DNA of 38,610 nt, from assembly GCA_022496205.1 (NCBI GenBank), contig WTXD01000122.1:1-38610 (forward strand), given 5' to 3'. Of the stretch, positions 1 through 9,116 are shown piece after piece. How positions within the stretch are numbered: the first letter of the stretch is position 1; every line of letters starts with the position of its first letter. The notes beneath the pieces are model-generated. The model was not told where the DNA came from, did not search any database, and saw nothing but the letters and a program-made list of their open reading frames with translations. The position numbers and the translations under genes are program-made. The stretch comes from Gloeopeniophorella convolvens (taxonomy: Eukaryota > Basidiomycota > Agaricomycetes > Russulales).

Positions 1-46
1 GATCAGACAGGACGAGCGTGGAGGCGTACCCTGCTTACTACTGCGG

Positions 47-53
47 TATAAAG
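47..53 (+). promoter_or_regulatory. TATA box of the reductase gene
   Basis: The sequence TATAAAG lies 87-93 nt upstream of the start codon of the enoyl reductase-like gene. It is the only TATA-like motif in the short upstream region and sits at a normal distance for a fungal promoter with a leader of about 60 nt. Confidence 0.5.
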
Positions 54-139
54 CTTGCACCGGACTTGCAAAGATATCACTAACCCCACAAGGTTGTCTC
101 TTCCCTGTCCATCGTGTCCTCTACAGACCCACTGCAGAA

Positions 140-1372
140 ATGGCACCTAACAAGCAAAGAGCTGCCGTGATAACTAGAGACGGTGTCGCCTTCAGCTCTG
201 CAGACGTTGCAAAGCCAGCTTCTGGTCAAATCCTGGTGAAGATTGTAGCTGCGGCACAGAATCCTAGTGACTGTAAGTGCAATCCTTTCCTTAGCGTCTT
301 TCAGAATTACAAAATGTATCGCTCAGGGAGAACCTCGGGTAGCTTGGTGAAGGAAGGGACCTACGGAGGCATCGTCGGATGTGACTTCGCAGGCACGGTT
401 GAGGAGATTGGACCTGGCGTCCCGGAGGGCGCGAGAGCCATTGGCGAGCGCGTGGCAGGCTTCATTTTTGGCTGTCAGTCATTCGCACTTCACGCGATGA
501 CATGATCTGGCTGAACCATATAATCCAGCGATCTCTCCGAATGGTGCCTTCTCTGAATACGTTATAGCGAATGCGGAGTACGGCCTCGTACCCATCCCGG
601 ACGACTGGTCGTTCGAGGAGGCTGCACAGCTCGGGGCCACACCCTTCACTGCCCTGCAGGCTCTCCACGAAGGTCTCCGACTCCCCTCCCCATTAGAGCC
701 CCAGACTGGTCCGCAGCGCAACATCCTGATCTGGGGCGGTTCCTCCTCTATTGGACAGTACACTATCCAGTTCGCGAAGATCGGCGGCTTGCGCGTCATC
801 ACCACCGCCTCTGCCAGAAACTTTGACCTCGTCAAGGGACTGGGAGCAGATGAAGTGTACGACTACCACGATGCAGATGTCGTTCAAAAGATCCGCGCGG
901 CCACCGGCAACACACTTGACATCGCAGTAGATACGATTTCGGAGGGCCAGACGCCACAGCAGGTAACCGACTCGATTGGCCCACACGGGGGCAGCGTCGC
1001 CATCGTCGTCCCGTACGAAAGCCCTCGTGCGGATGTGAAAGTTACATTCAGCGCGGTCCCTGATTTGTTGAAGCATGTGAGTAACTCTGCCTCGTGGTAT
1101 GCGCCATCTCACGAGCCGTCACGCGCCATAGGAGCCGCACAACGCTTGGTTCGTCAACCTGTACAAGAAGATCCTTGCCACTGGAAAGATCAAGCCCAAC
1201 CCAATTCTCTTTTGGCCAAACGGCATCGCCGGTGTGAAGGACGGCTTGCAGTTCATGCAGGATGGAAAGGTAACGTTCTGACTCCGGTCGTTCGATAGAG
1301 TGAAACTTACGACTTCCCCAGGTCAGCGCTCAGAAGATCACTTATCGTATTGCCGAAACACCTGCGCCCTGA
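140..1372 (+). CDS. Zinc-less medium-chain dehydrogenase/reductase (ToxD-like trans-enoyl reductase type), 5 exons
   Basis: Splicing out introns 273-326, 474-528, 1077-1131 and 1270-1321 (52-55 nt, all GT..AG) gives an uninterrupted protein of 338 residues, a little short of the usual 340-370 for this family. The first intron removal creates the NPSDW motif typical of ToxD-like enoyl reductases; the second creates GSISPNGAFSEYV, the usual substrate-domain strand. A Rossmann nucleotide-binding motif GGSSSIGQ (near residue 165) indicates NAD(P)H use. No zinc-ligand cysteine pattern is seen, so it is probably a quinone/enoyl reductase type enzyme in the cytosol. Such proteins can work in trans with polyketide synthases, but no biosynthetic cluster lies beside it, so the substrate is unknown. 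The ATG at 140 is preceded by a TATA box and the frame ends at TGA 1370-1372. No lesion is seen. Confidence 0.88.
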
Positions 1373-1987
1373 GTGCTCCTGAATATTCATATATGGTACT
1401 TTCTCAATTTGTGGTTCGTAAAGCGCATGGAAATGCTATACTGTACATACGATTTCTTCATGGTGGCGTCAACGCGGCTACGGAGCAAGAACAAGCGAGA
1501 ATTTTCGAAAGATCGGCATTGCAGAGGAAGGTACAGGAATGATGAAAAGGATTCTCTGCCAGCCATATGCCCTTGGAACGTCGCTGATCCTATATATATG
1601 AGTCTACGAATCTCGCTGAGACGCTGACCTACGACGTTGCGATGATGAGTCCGACCCTGACAAACCCCTTCCGATCCCTTCCAGACATCCATTCGCGCCG
1701 CTTTAACCAACGCGATGACTTCATACCGTCTTTGTGGCTGCATTGGTTGCATTCGCTTAGGGGAGCGCCGTAACATCATCTGTTTAGCGTGAGCGGGAAT
1801 TGCGCGCATACGGTGACGTCCGCAGCGTTGACTGTTTGCCAACGATGGCTCGGTTGGACGATCTCCCTGGAATTTTCCATTGAGTGGAAATAAAACGCAT
1901 ATGGGCGGTGTAATAACTCCCAGCTGTGTTGAGGGAAGGGCGCGTCGATCGTAGCCGACGGTGTTTATGCAGCCTGTGCGGTACTAA
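1373..1987. other. Intergenic stretch, no gene seen
   Basis: No frame shows family motifs or a plausible exon. The first part, with ATATATGAG near 1593, may be the 3' flank of the reductase gene. The right edge is the MITE boundary. Confidence 0.5.
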
Positions 1988-2284
1988 CACTGGGCCGATG
2001 CCAAACTCTTTGTCGGGAAAGAGCGTGGAAATGGTGAGAAAAGAGGATAACTATATCCAGGCTCTTACGGCGTAAAGTAACCTAAATAAAGTTTAACTTC
2101 TTCCCTGAATTTCAGGGTAATTTGCGTGAATAGTTTAACTTTTGAGCCGAACACCGAGAAAACTCTGAGTAGAGTTGAATTATTTTCACACATATTTGAA
2201 ATACAAGAGTGTGGATATAGTTATCCTCTTTTTCTGACTATTTCCACGCTCTTTCCCAACAAAGAGGTTGGCATCGGCCCAGTG
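1988..2284. mobile_element. MITE with 71/72 bp inverted termini, CACTG ends and TAA target duplication
   Basis: The left end 1988-2058 starts CACTGGGCCGATGCC and the right end 2213-2284 is its near-perfect reverse complement, with about five differences over 72 positions. The 3 bp TAA at 1985-1987 is repeated at 2285-2287, as expected of a target-site duplication. The 154 bp core is AT-rich with no coding capacity. CACTG termini with a 3 bp duplication are the hallmark of CACTA/EnSpm-type (CMC) elements, so this is probably a non-autonomous derivative. PIF/Harbinger also makes 3 bp TAA/TTA duplications but usually has other terminal bases. The high arm identity suggests recent activity. Confidence 0.85.
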
Positions 2285-2442
2285 TAAGCACAGCGTCTAC
2301 AGGAAATGGGGACATATTGTATCTCCTTTGTCTTCCGCTGCGAGTAGTTCTGCATGCTTATACTCGCATTATGGTTGGAAACGCGATTCTTTGTCCTGTA
2401 CTAGAGGGTCAGGACAAGGGTATTCATTTAGCGCATCGCGGC

Positions 2443-3039
2443 GGAAGACGCGCTGAGGTCACGGGACCTCAATTTGCGGTCAGGTGGATACAACGTGACT
2501 CGCACTCAGGCTGGCGCCGTGACGAACATCACCTTCTCCAACTTCTCGATCATCATCCCATAGTAGTCCGACGCCCACACGTCTTGGATACAGTATCCCG
2601 TCTGGACAGGTGGACGTTCTATCCCGTCTCAGGGCGCTTCGCGGTTCTGGGAAGCGCTTGGTAAGTCTGTGTTCTTCTCTGTTGCGTCTTCTTCTCCTTT
2701 GCAGTGCCCTTGTATTTTGAGGTCGCGCGAGGAAATATCCCCCAATGGTCCATCTCGATGCGTGCTTGTGGGTATCCAAGACGTCTTTGCCGCTAGTGCT
2801 GTTTTCTTCGACCCTGATTCCGGGGCTTCGACACGTCCCAACCGCCCTCATGTCCGACGCACCATTGCCCAATATGGCCCCACCACGAATGGCCTGCAAC
2901 CGCTGTATCTCCCCAGGTCTGTTGGCTTGCCACAAGTTGCTGATACCAGCCCTGGCCTTTACAAGGAGCGTTGGATACGAGTTACGTCCACCGTACTCCC
3001 TCCGACGTCCCTCACTAACGGGACTCCTCTCACCTAATC
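2443..3039 (+). other. Possible relic of a spliced gene, unrecognised
   Basis: One plus-strand frame gives a continuous stretch with residues such as AVTNITFSNFS, then two adjacent stops (TAG TAG near 2561), then YPVWTGGRSIPSQGASRFWE leading into a clean donor GGTAAGT. The segment 2661-2704 has perfect intron borders (GTAAGT..TTTGCAG). After the acceptor another frame stays open to about 3037. This resembles a decayed two-exon gene, perhaps of a secreted beta-helix protein, but I cannot name a family. It may be chance. Confidence 0.25.
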
Positions 3040-3118
3040 TCACGAGACCTTGACCTGCGAACTCCTTGTCATACCTCCATCGTATCCTCCATACTAGAAC
3101 ATCGTCAAATCCATTACT

Positions 3119-3901
3119 ATGTCTATCCAACCCACATGTCGCTCTCCCTGTGGATACGTGTGTGCTCGCCGCCCGCCCCCACTCACATTGCCGCAGCCTG
3201 TCTCGAACGCATATACTGTCATCATTGATATTCCGGAGGACACCGGCATACGGGTCACCACGATGCCGATGATGCAGGTCATCAATATCAGTCCTGGTGG
3301 GTCTTCGCACACATACTCGTACACAAATACGCCAGCAAGGTCTGCACGCCCTCTCCCTGCGCCGTCGCCACAAGTACAACGAATTCAGTCACCAAGGGAG
3401 AGCACACACTCTCCATACTACTCGCCACGAGATACATCCAGATCTTATGCTACCCCTACCCTTTCCCCGCGCCTCCCCACGAGCCCGCCGCCGCAGGCAG
3501 GCCAGTACGCTCAAGGCCTGGGACTTGATCTTCATCACGGCGTGCCCTCGCCGCGGGCATCTCATACTCCACTTCCCCAGTCTCCTCCGCACTCCCCTTC
3601 CTACTACTCTACACAGTACACCGGAGCACCCAGACTGTACCATGGGCCTTCAACGTCATTCCCGCGCCCTCCCGCGAGCCCACTGCCGCAAGCGAGTCCG
3701 CGCACTCAAGGTCTACGACCCGATCCGCACCCTAACTACTACTCTACGCCTCGGAGCAACTACACCGCGAGTCGGTCGAATGAAGGGCAGGTTGGTCCTG
3801 GGGTCATTCGGGCGGCTTCTCCCGAAACGCGGAAGCGATATCTGAACGCGACCTGGGGGATCACGCCGGACCTCTTGCCGCAGTTGGGCCTTTCTGAATA
3901 A
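3119..3901 (+). CDS. Pro/Ser/Tyr-rich hypothetical protein, 260 aa
   Basis: This single-exon frame runs from ATG 3119 to TAA 3899-3901. Residues 1-65 are mixed and contain a hydrophobic beta-like stretch (AYTVIIDIPEDTGIRVTTMP). Residues 75-220 are low-complexity and proline/serine/tyrosine-rich, with repeated SPRxxxxSP and PPQAxxxxQGLxxDxHxG-like units; two related units near residues 120-150 and 190-215 suggest internal duplication. The C-terminus is better ordered, with SPETRKRYLNATWGITPDLLPQLG, and could be the functional module. There is no signal peptide or membrane segment. The strong composition bias and length support a real gene, probably an intrinsically disordered cytosolic or nuclear protein. 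I do not recognise a family. Confidence 0.6.
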   Translation: MSIQPTCRSPCGYVCARRPPPLTLPQPVSNAYTVIIDIPEDTGIRVTTMPMMQVINISPGGSSHTYSYTNTPARSARPLPAPSPQVQRIQSPRESTHSPYYSPRDTSRSYATPTLSPRLPTSPPPQAGQYAQGLGLDLHHGVPSPRASHTPLPQSPPHSPSYYSTQYTGAPRLYHGPSTSFPRPPASPLPQASPRTQGLRPDPHPNYYSTPRSNYTASRSNEGQVGPGVIRAASPETRKRYLNATWGITPDLLPQLGLSE

Positions 3902-4391
3902 GGTACTGCACAGTTCGGAATGCTCCGTGATGAGCTGTTTATTGCACTGCAAGTGATGCAGATGCGAGTCTGGAGAGACCTCTGGTATGTCATCGTTTAT
4001 GTCTGACGTTATAAGCATTCTGCCCAGCCTGTCCGTATCACGGTATTAAGTACGAATACAATTTGTCTGCTTTCACCTACACCGTTGGTCCAAGTATACG
4101 CTGCTGGTCCAAACCACAGTGGCACGAGAAGCTGAAGCGCTGAAGTCGCGACCAGGTGCCACCAGGCGCAAAATGAGAAAGCCCAATCTATCAACTAGTA
4201 ACTGCTACGTACTTCATCGATGAGTCCTCCGTTCAACTCAACGAATCGTGCCCGGATGCCATCTCATCGTCTTCCGTACGTGATGATTCCTCGAATCCAT
4301 CTTGAGCGGCGATCACCGCGCGAGGGCAACTGCCTTCCACAGAATTCGGGTTCAAGTTGCCAAAGGTTGGAGTGGCGTCACTTTGCGCAGA
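3902..4391. other. Convergent intergenic region; right part belongs to the segmental duplication
   Basis: No gene is seen. From about 4165 rightward the DNA aligns with the region starting at about 15930, including the blocks CCCAATCTATCA and GAATCGTGC, so it is the 3' flank of the duplicated membrane-protein gene. The left 260 bp is the 3' flank of the Pro-rich gene. Confidence 0.5.
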
Positions 4392-5760
4392 TCAAATAAG
4401 TGGGAGGCCTCTATATACGGCTGGATCAGGTCGTGGCTCAGGACTGGGGCCAACGAAAAAGGGTAACTCTGCGGGCATAGGCGGGAACGTTCTTGAATCT
4501 GATGGGTTCTATAGATGACGCGTTAGAATTGGCCGAAAGCGTAAAAAGAAACGAGCACGCACGTAATAGCGAGGAGGTGGCGTTACCTGGTAGGGCGGCG
4601 GATCGATATCGTGAGGGGCTACTTCCACCATTGCGGGTGATGGAACAAGTTCAGCAGTAGATGAATGTTCAATCGAAGAGGGAAGCGCGAATTGAGGTGC
4701 TCCCCGTACACGAAGGTGCCGACGTCTAAGATACGCCGCCAAAAGTGCCAGGATGAGAAGAACGAATGTGCCAGCGACACCACCGACTATGGGTCCAGTA
4801 CGGCTTGGATGTAAGGAGTCCTGCGGACTCTGTTGTGGCAGAAGATTCGGTGCAGCAGTAGCGCCGCTAGTTGGCGGATCGGTGTCTGATGTTGTCGAGG
4901 TCGCGGTGTCTGATGTTGTCGAGGTCAAAGAAAGGATCACCGTCACAGTCGCAGGTTGAGAACTAGAGCCGGCATGCACTATAGGACCGAATGCAGACCA
5001 TGCCCAGGGTACTGTCGGATCTGGAGAAGGTGTGACTGAAGGTGACGCAAGGAGTTCGGGAATGGGATCATTTGATGTCTGCGTGGGGGCGGACGGCGTT
5101 TGAACAATCGGACTGGCCTCATTACTGGTTACAGTGCTGGCCGCTGGCGTTGGGTGAACAGTTGAAGTTTGGGCTGTAGTTCCAGGCGATGAAATGGGCA
5201 GGACTGAGTGCGTGGCAACACTTATGATACTCCTCGGCGAGGCTGAAGTGGGTATACAATTTCCTGGTAAACCGGGGGCATCATACGTGTACCATTAATG
5301 GGACGGAGGCAAAACAGAGACGGGGAACACACCGCACTGGGCCCTAGCCCCATGTGAGGGGAGGCCTATGATTAGTAGGAGCGGGGTGGTCCCAGCAGAA
5401 CTAGCACGGGGCGTGTCCGAAAGTTCACCCATTCCCAAACGAGTAATGGCGCAGAGGTAGGAGGAGCAGAGAAACCGATACAGTACACATATCTACCTTC
5501 AGGCATAAGTACAGGCAATGGTGCAGCTACGCCGACGCTGCGATCCAATCAACTTGGTCACCGTTCTTGGGCCGGTATCTCGTAACAAAGAAGACATGGT
5601 GTGTGTCGAACATTGATGTAGTTGCGGTCTGACTCAAGAGGGTGCGCCTAAAAATTTCAAAGCCATCATCTGGACTGAAGTCCGGACAAGGACGAAACCT
5701 GAGGCCTTCTGAACAGATCATGAACGGAGATATAACCATCGCCTGCTGTGCTCATGAGCA
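4165..5760. repeat. Segmental duplication, copy 1
   Basis: This segment aligns with 15930-17215 in the same orientation, covering the 3' flank, both main exons, the intron and the 5' leader of a membrane-protein gene. Conservation is patchy (my estimate is 75-85 percent in exons). Copy 1 carries about 115 bp near the start codon (roughly 5335-5450) and further upstream DNA that copy 2 lacks. Confidence 0.8.
4392..5490 (-). CDS. Single-pass membrane protein with Ser/Thr-rich ectodomain (copy 1)
   Basis: On the minus strand the main exon 5263-4563 encodes a Ser/Thr/Pro-rich, probably O-glycosylated region, then one membrane segment (GPIVGGVAGTFVLLILALLA) followed by basic YLRRRHLRV, giving an outside-to-inside topology. 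The cytoplasmic tail contains PPPYQVTPPP. Intron 4562-4509 (54 nt, GTGCGT..CTATAG, with CTAAC branch) joins a last exon 4508-4392 ending in VYRGLPLI and TGA. The same exon and frame in the diverged copy supports this model. The 5' end is unresolved: ATG 5490 begins a hydrophobic leader MCTVSVSLLLLPL conserved in copy 2, but its reading phase does not join the phase-1 acceptor at 5264 cleanly. A second ATG about 15 nt upstream with a GTAGAT donor would fit the phase but gives no leader. The family is common in basidiomycetes and of unknown function, perhaps a wall or surface sensor. Confidence 0.7.
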
Positions 5761-6685
5761 AACCGGAAATTTGTTTAGAAAGAGAGAGAGGATTAAGCCA
5801 CGAAGGTCGAGGGCAGTGGTCGTGGCGATGGCGTGGCGTTCGGGTGGCGTTTGCAAGCACAGCTAATTATGTAAGTAAACCCGGTACTCTGGCTCGAGGG
5901 AGTCTGGCTGCGCTGCGGCACTTTCGGTCGACTTGAGTCACTTACCAGGCTTGGCCTTGAGACTTTTACTATTATCTCTGTGTTTGTATACCACAGCAAT
6001 TGATGCTACACTAAGACACAGTTGTCGGGTATCTACGACAATTACGGGTCGGGGGTGCGGTTACAATCTAGGCATGTACACATGAATGATCATGAGCGTT
6101 ATGCCAGGAAAGGATTCCAGCCGGGGGAACATGCAGCAGCGGGTAAGTAGCTTCAAGTATGGACACGAGCATCGCAGCTCCACCTTCTGCGATTCCAGAA
6201 AGGTTTGCGAGTAATCTTGGTCAATAGGTCGGAGGTGGGTGGCGTGCGTGTGCTGTTTCAAAAAGCGGGCATTCGCAAATGACATGTTCTGGTGTTTGCA
6301 ATGGGGGAGGGTTTGATGGTGAGCCACACACGCAAGACGTGGGGCGGCCTGGTGAGGGAAAGAAGCGGGCGGTGTAGGAACCTGTAGGCTGTGAATTCGA
6401 ACACATGCCAGCCAGTGAGGAGACGAATGAAGGTGCAAAACACAGACCGGGAGCTTTGCGCTGCCGCGTTGCTTCAATGGCCGGAGCCATCTTGCCATTT
6501 GGGGGGTTGGACAGGCCTGGGTAGGCTTGGCATCGGCGGTTTGATGCGTGCCAGCGTTGTTGCCATCTTGCCACGTGGTGATGCAGATGGCTGCTAGAAG
6601 CAGCCAGCAGCCTTGAGACAAGTCGCGCATCGCGCATCGCTGGCCTCGGCCGATCAGGCCGGCGCCCCGCTTTATTCCCGCACCA
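5491..6685. other. Upstream region, no supported gene
   Basis: 5491-5760 is the leader or promoter of the membrane-protein gene and is partly shared with copy 2. From 5760 to 6685 there are open frames on both strands, but none shows family motifs or consistent splice sites. The last 60 bp may be an upstream, more decayed part of the Copia relic. Confidence 0.4.
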
Positions 6686-6985
6686 CAATTCCTCGACAAC
6701 CCGGGCAACGCGCACTACATGGCAGCAGTGCGCATCATGAGGTACTTGCTCAGCACGAAGTTCCTCGCGCTGACGTATTGAGCATGCCAGCATGGCCTCG
6801 TCGGCTTCACCGACGCCGACGGCGCAATCCAGTATGAGTCACCGCCGCACCATAGCAGGCTACGCCTACCTCATCGACGACAGCACCATCTCTTGGAGCT
6901 CACGCGAGCAAGAGCTCATCACACTCCCAACCGCAGAGGCTGAGTACATCACTATGACGCACTTGCTGGCCGTGGAAGGGAGTAT
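6686..6985 (+). mobile_element. Ty1/Copia polyprotein relic (RT end and RNase H)
   Basis: Translation gives QFLDNPGNAHYMAAVRIMRY followed by LLSTKFLALTY, the classic Copia segment between reverse transcriptase and RNase H. An in-frame TGA follows, then GLVGFTDADGA. After a frameshift near 6830 come SHRRTIAGYAYLID, ISWSSREQELITLPTAEAEY and the end of the RNase H motif. No LTRs or other domains are found nearby, so this is an old fragment of about 300 bp. At least two lesions, one stop and one frameshift, show it is dead. Confidence 0.85.
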
Positions 6986-9116
6986 GCTGGAGGGAAAGGC
7001 TACCCATTGGCTCGTACAATATTGGTGACCGGCGACTAGTCACTCTTCTTGGACGTGCTTGCCACCCGCGGGCCAAAAGCATCTCGAGGAGACCCGCGGC
7101 GGAACGCTTCTCGGTCCCGTTCAGGATCAGCGTGCGAATAGACATACGCTGGTAGCCGAATGTTCCTGTCTGAACACAGGGGCGAAATATCCGATGTTCG
7201 CTCGAGCCCACTGATCGAAGTAATGAAAGCGGCTACTATGTACAGCGGATCGCATAATCTTAGGCCCTTTCTCGATCGTTTACACACGCAGGCGTTTGAT
7301 CCCCGCCCTGCCCAAAATGGAAGGTCCGTCTGAAGCGCACTCATTTCGATTAGTCATGCTTGGCTAATGGGTGCGCGGGCAAATGTGATTGGACGGTTCC
7401 TGCTGCCTGGTGATAGTTCCGATCCCCGCTAGACTCCGGCTGCGTGTGTAAAAAGTCAAAAAGGGGCCTATCGTTTTGCAATCCGCTGTAATGTATGACG
7501 GAAGAAACAATCACATCTCATATTGCATGACTGTTGGTACAATGTTGCACGGTGACCATAACGCTTTAAAACATCCAGGATTATGAATGATATGAGGCTG
7601 CGTGTGCGGAAACAGGGGTCCGGAAGCTCAAACGGGGCTCAGATGGTGCTCGCTGCAATTCGGGCGTGAGCATTCAGCGTGACGGTCAGACGTTTGACGA
7701 GAAGTATGACTGACCTCGTGATGCGGGCGCATTCGCCAATCGGTCTGCATTGTCTGCATCCTTGATGTTCCATTGTGTGGGCAGACCCGGGACGTGGAGG
7801 TAGTGAGGGCTGCGTGGTATCGTGGTCCGCGAACACTGCGATGCAGGCGAACTAGAGCACGAAATCGAGGTCGGTGATTGCGTATACGGCGACTCGTCGG
7901 AGGTAGTGCTGCGGCGCGACGGGATGGAGAGTGGGTGGAGATATTGGGTCATTGCGATGTTACTGCAGACACAGAAACGCGATGGTTCGATGGTGGGGAG
8001 CAGAAGCGTGATGTGTGTGCGGGTCAGGAGGTGTGGTAGGTGATGGGATGGTTGCCAGACTAGTCGTCGCCTTCCGCCTTATGTACTTCGCGGGACCCCT
8101 GAAGTAGTGGTTGCAATGGATCAAGGCGGTGCAGCGACCCCAGATCCACGGCCCCACTCAGCCACGAGAGAATCGCTTGACCGCGCCACGATGAAGGAAA
8201 GCGGAAAAAGAAGGTGCTGTCGAAGCGTTGCACAGTGTGTGCTCGCAGAGGCCCCGTCCGTCGGCGCCAACAAGCACATACGTCGAATAAGTTGGTATGG
8301 CCGATGCACGGGGGGCGGTGCATGGCCACGCTGAAGCGCGTTGGTCTCAGGAACAACTTGCCGGTGGGAATCAATGAGGATCAATGTCACCAGCGTGACA
8401 GATGCGTACCGCATGTCCCGCATTCATACACGTCCAACTGTTCAAGAGGGCTTCAACTAGGTTTAACCTGTAGGTCAAGTCGCAGGGCGGTGCTGGCGAA
8501 GCGTGGGCCGTTGGGTACCAGAACAGGAAGGCACGTCAGGCCAGCGGTAGCCATGGCACAGCTATTGATTTCTCCAAAGGTTCTAGCAGTTCGTCGACCC
8601 ATGTCACAGGGAGAACTGAGGTGGAGGTGCTTGGCCAAAGGGATGATGCTGGCGCTGGTGACGATTTGGCTGCGCCGGTTGGCGGTTGTCGATGTCCCGG
8701 CCCCGGCAACTGCCGGCAACTGCACAAGCGGTTCACGGCTGGTTTCAAGCGCCGATCTTGGTCGTGGCGCCGGTTGTCCATGTCAGAGCCCAGTGCTGTC
8801 ATGATCACTCACCGCCACCGTTGGCCTTCAAGGCCTTGAGATCCCTCCGTATTGGCGAAGCTGGACCTAGACGCAAGACTCACGGTATCAAGCTGCAAGG
8901 CATGCTATACGCGTGGATACCAGTGTGAGTGCCTTGCTCCTGATATCATCTCTGGCACTGGAAGCCAAATAGCCATCTCAACAGTTGCTCACATACACGG
9001 CGGATACTTTGTGCCTCGCCCAATAGGATGCAATATTTTCATCTGATGACTTCTGCGTGCAAGTCCGGGATGGCTGTGGCTTCAGCGCCTCAAGGCCTCA
9101 TTCAGCGCTTGCAGCG
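6986..9116. other. 2.1 kb with no supported gene
   Basis: Many short overlapping frames occur on both strands but none has recognisable motifs or a believable exon chain. 7435-7500 contains a block (AAAAAGGGGCCTATCGTTTT) that loosely resembles 28470-28515, so it may be old repeat DNA. The last few hundred bases are probably the promoter of the NLR-like gene. A GC-rich minus-strand stretch at 8540-8640 looks mildly protein-like (VTWVDELLEPLEKSIAVPW) but stays isolated. Confidence 0.4.

Noticed and set aside
2480..3379. 299-codon minus-strand frame opposite the Pro-rich gene
   Set aside because: It is Arg-rich, has no motifs, and overlaps the antisense of a better supported plus-strand gene; it is a mirror of codon bias.
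5335..5450. The extra ~115 bp in membrane-protein copy 1 begins CACTGGGCC like the MITE end
   Set aside because: Nine bases match, but the other end has no inverted partner and there is no clear target duplication, so a deletion in copy 2 is just as likely.
6061..6793. Long overlapping minus-strand frames (215 and 190 codons)
   Set aside because: There are no motifs, the composition is irregular, and they partly run antisense to the Copia relic.
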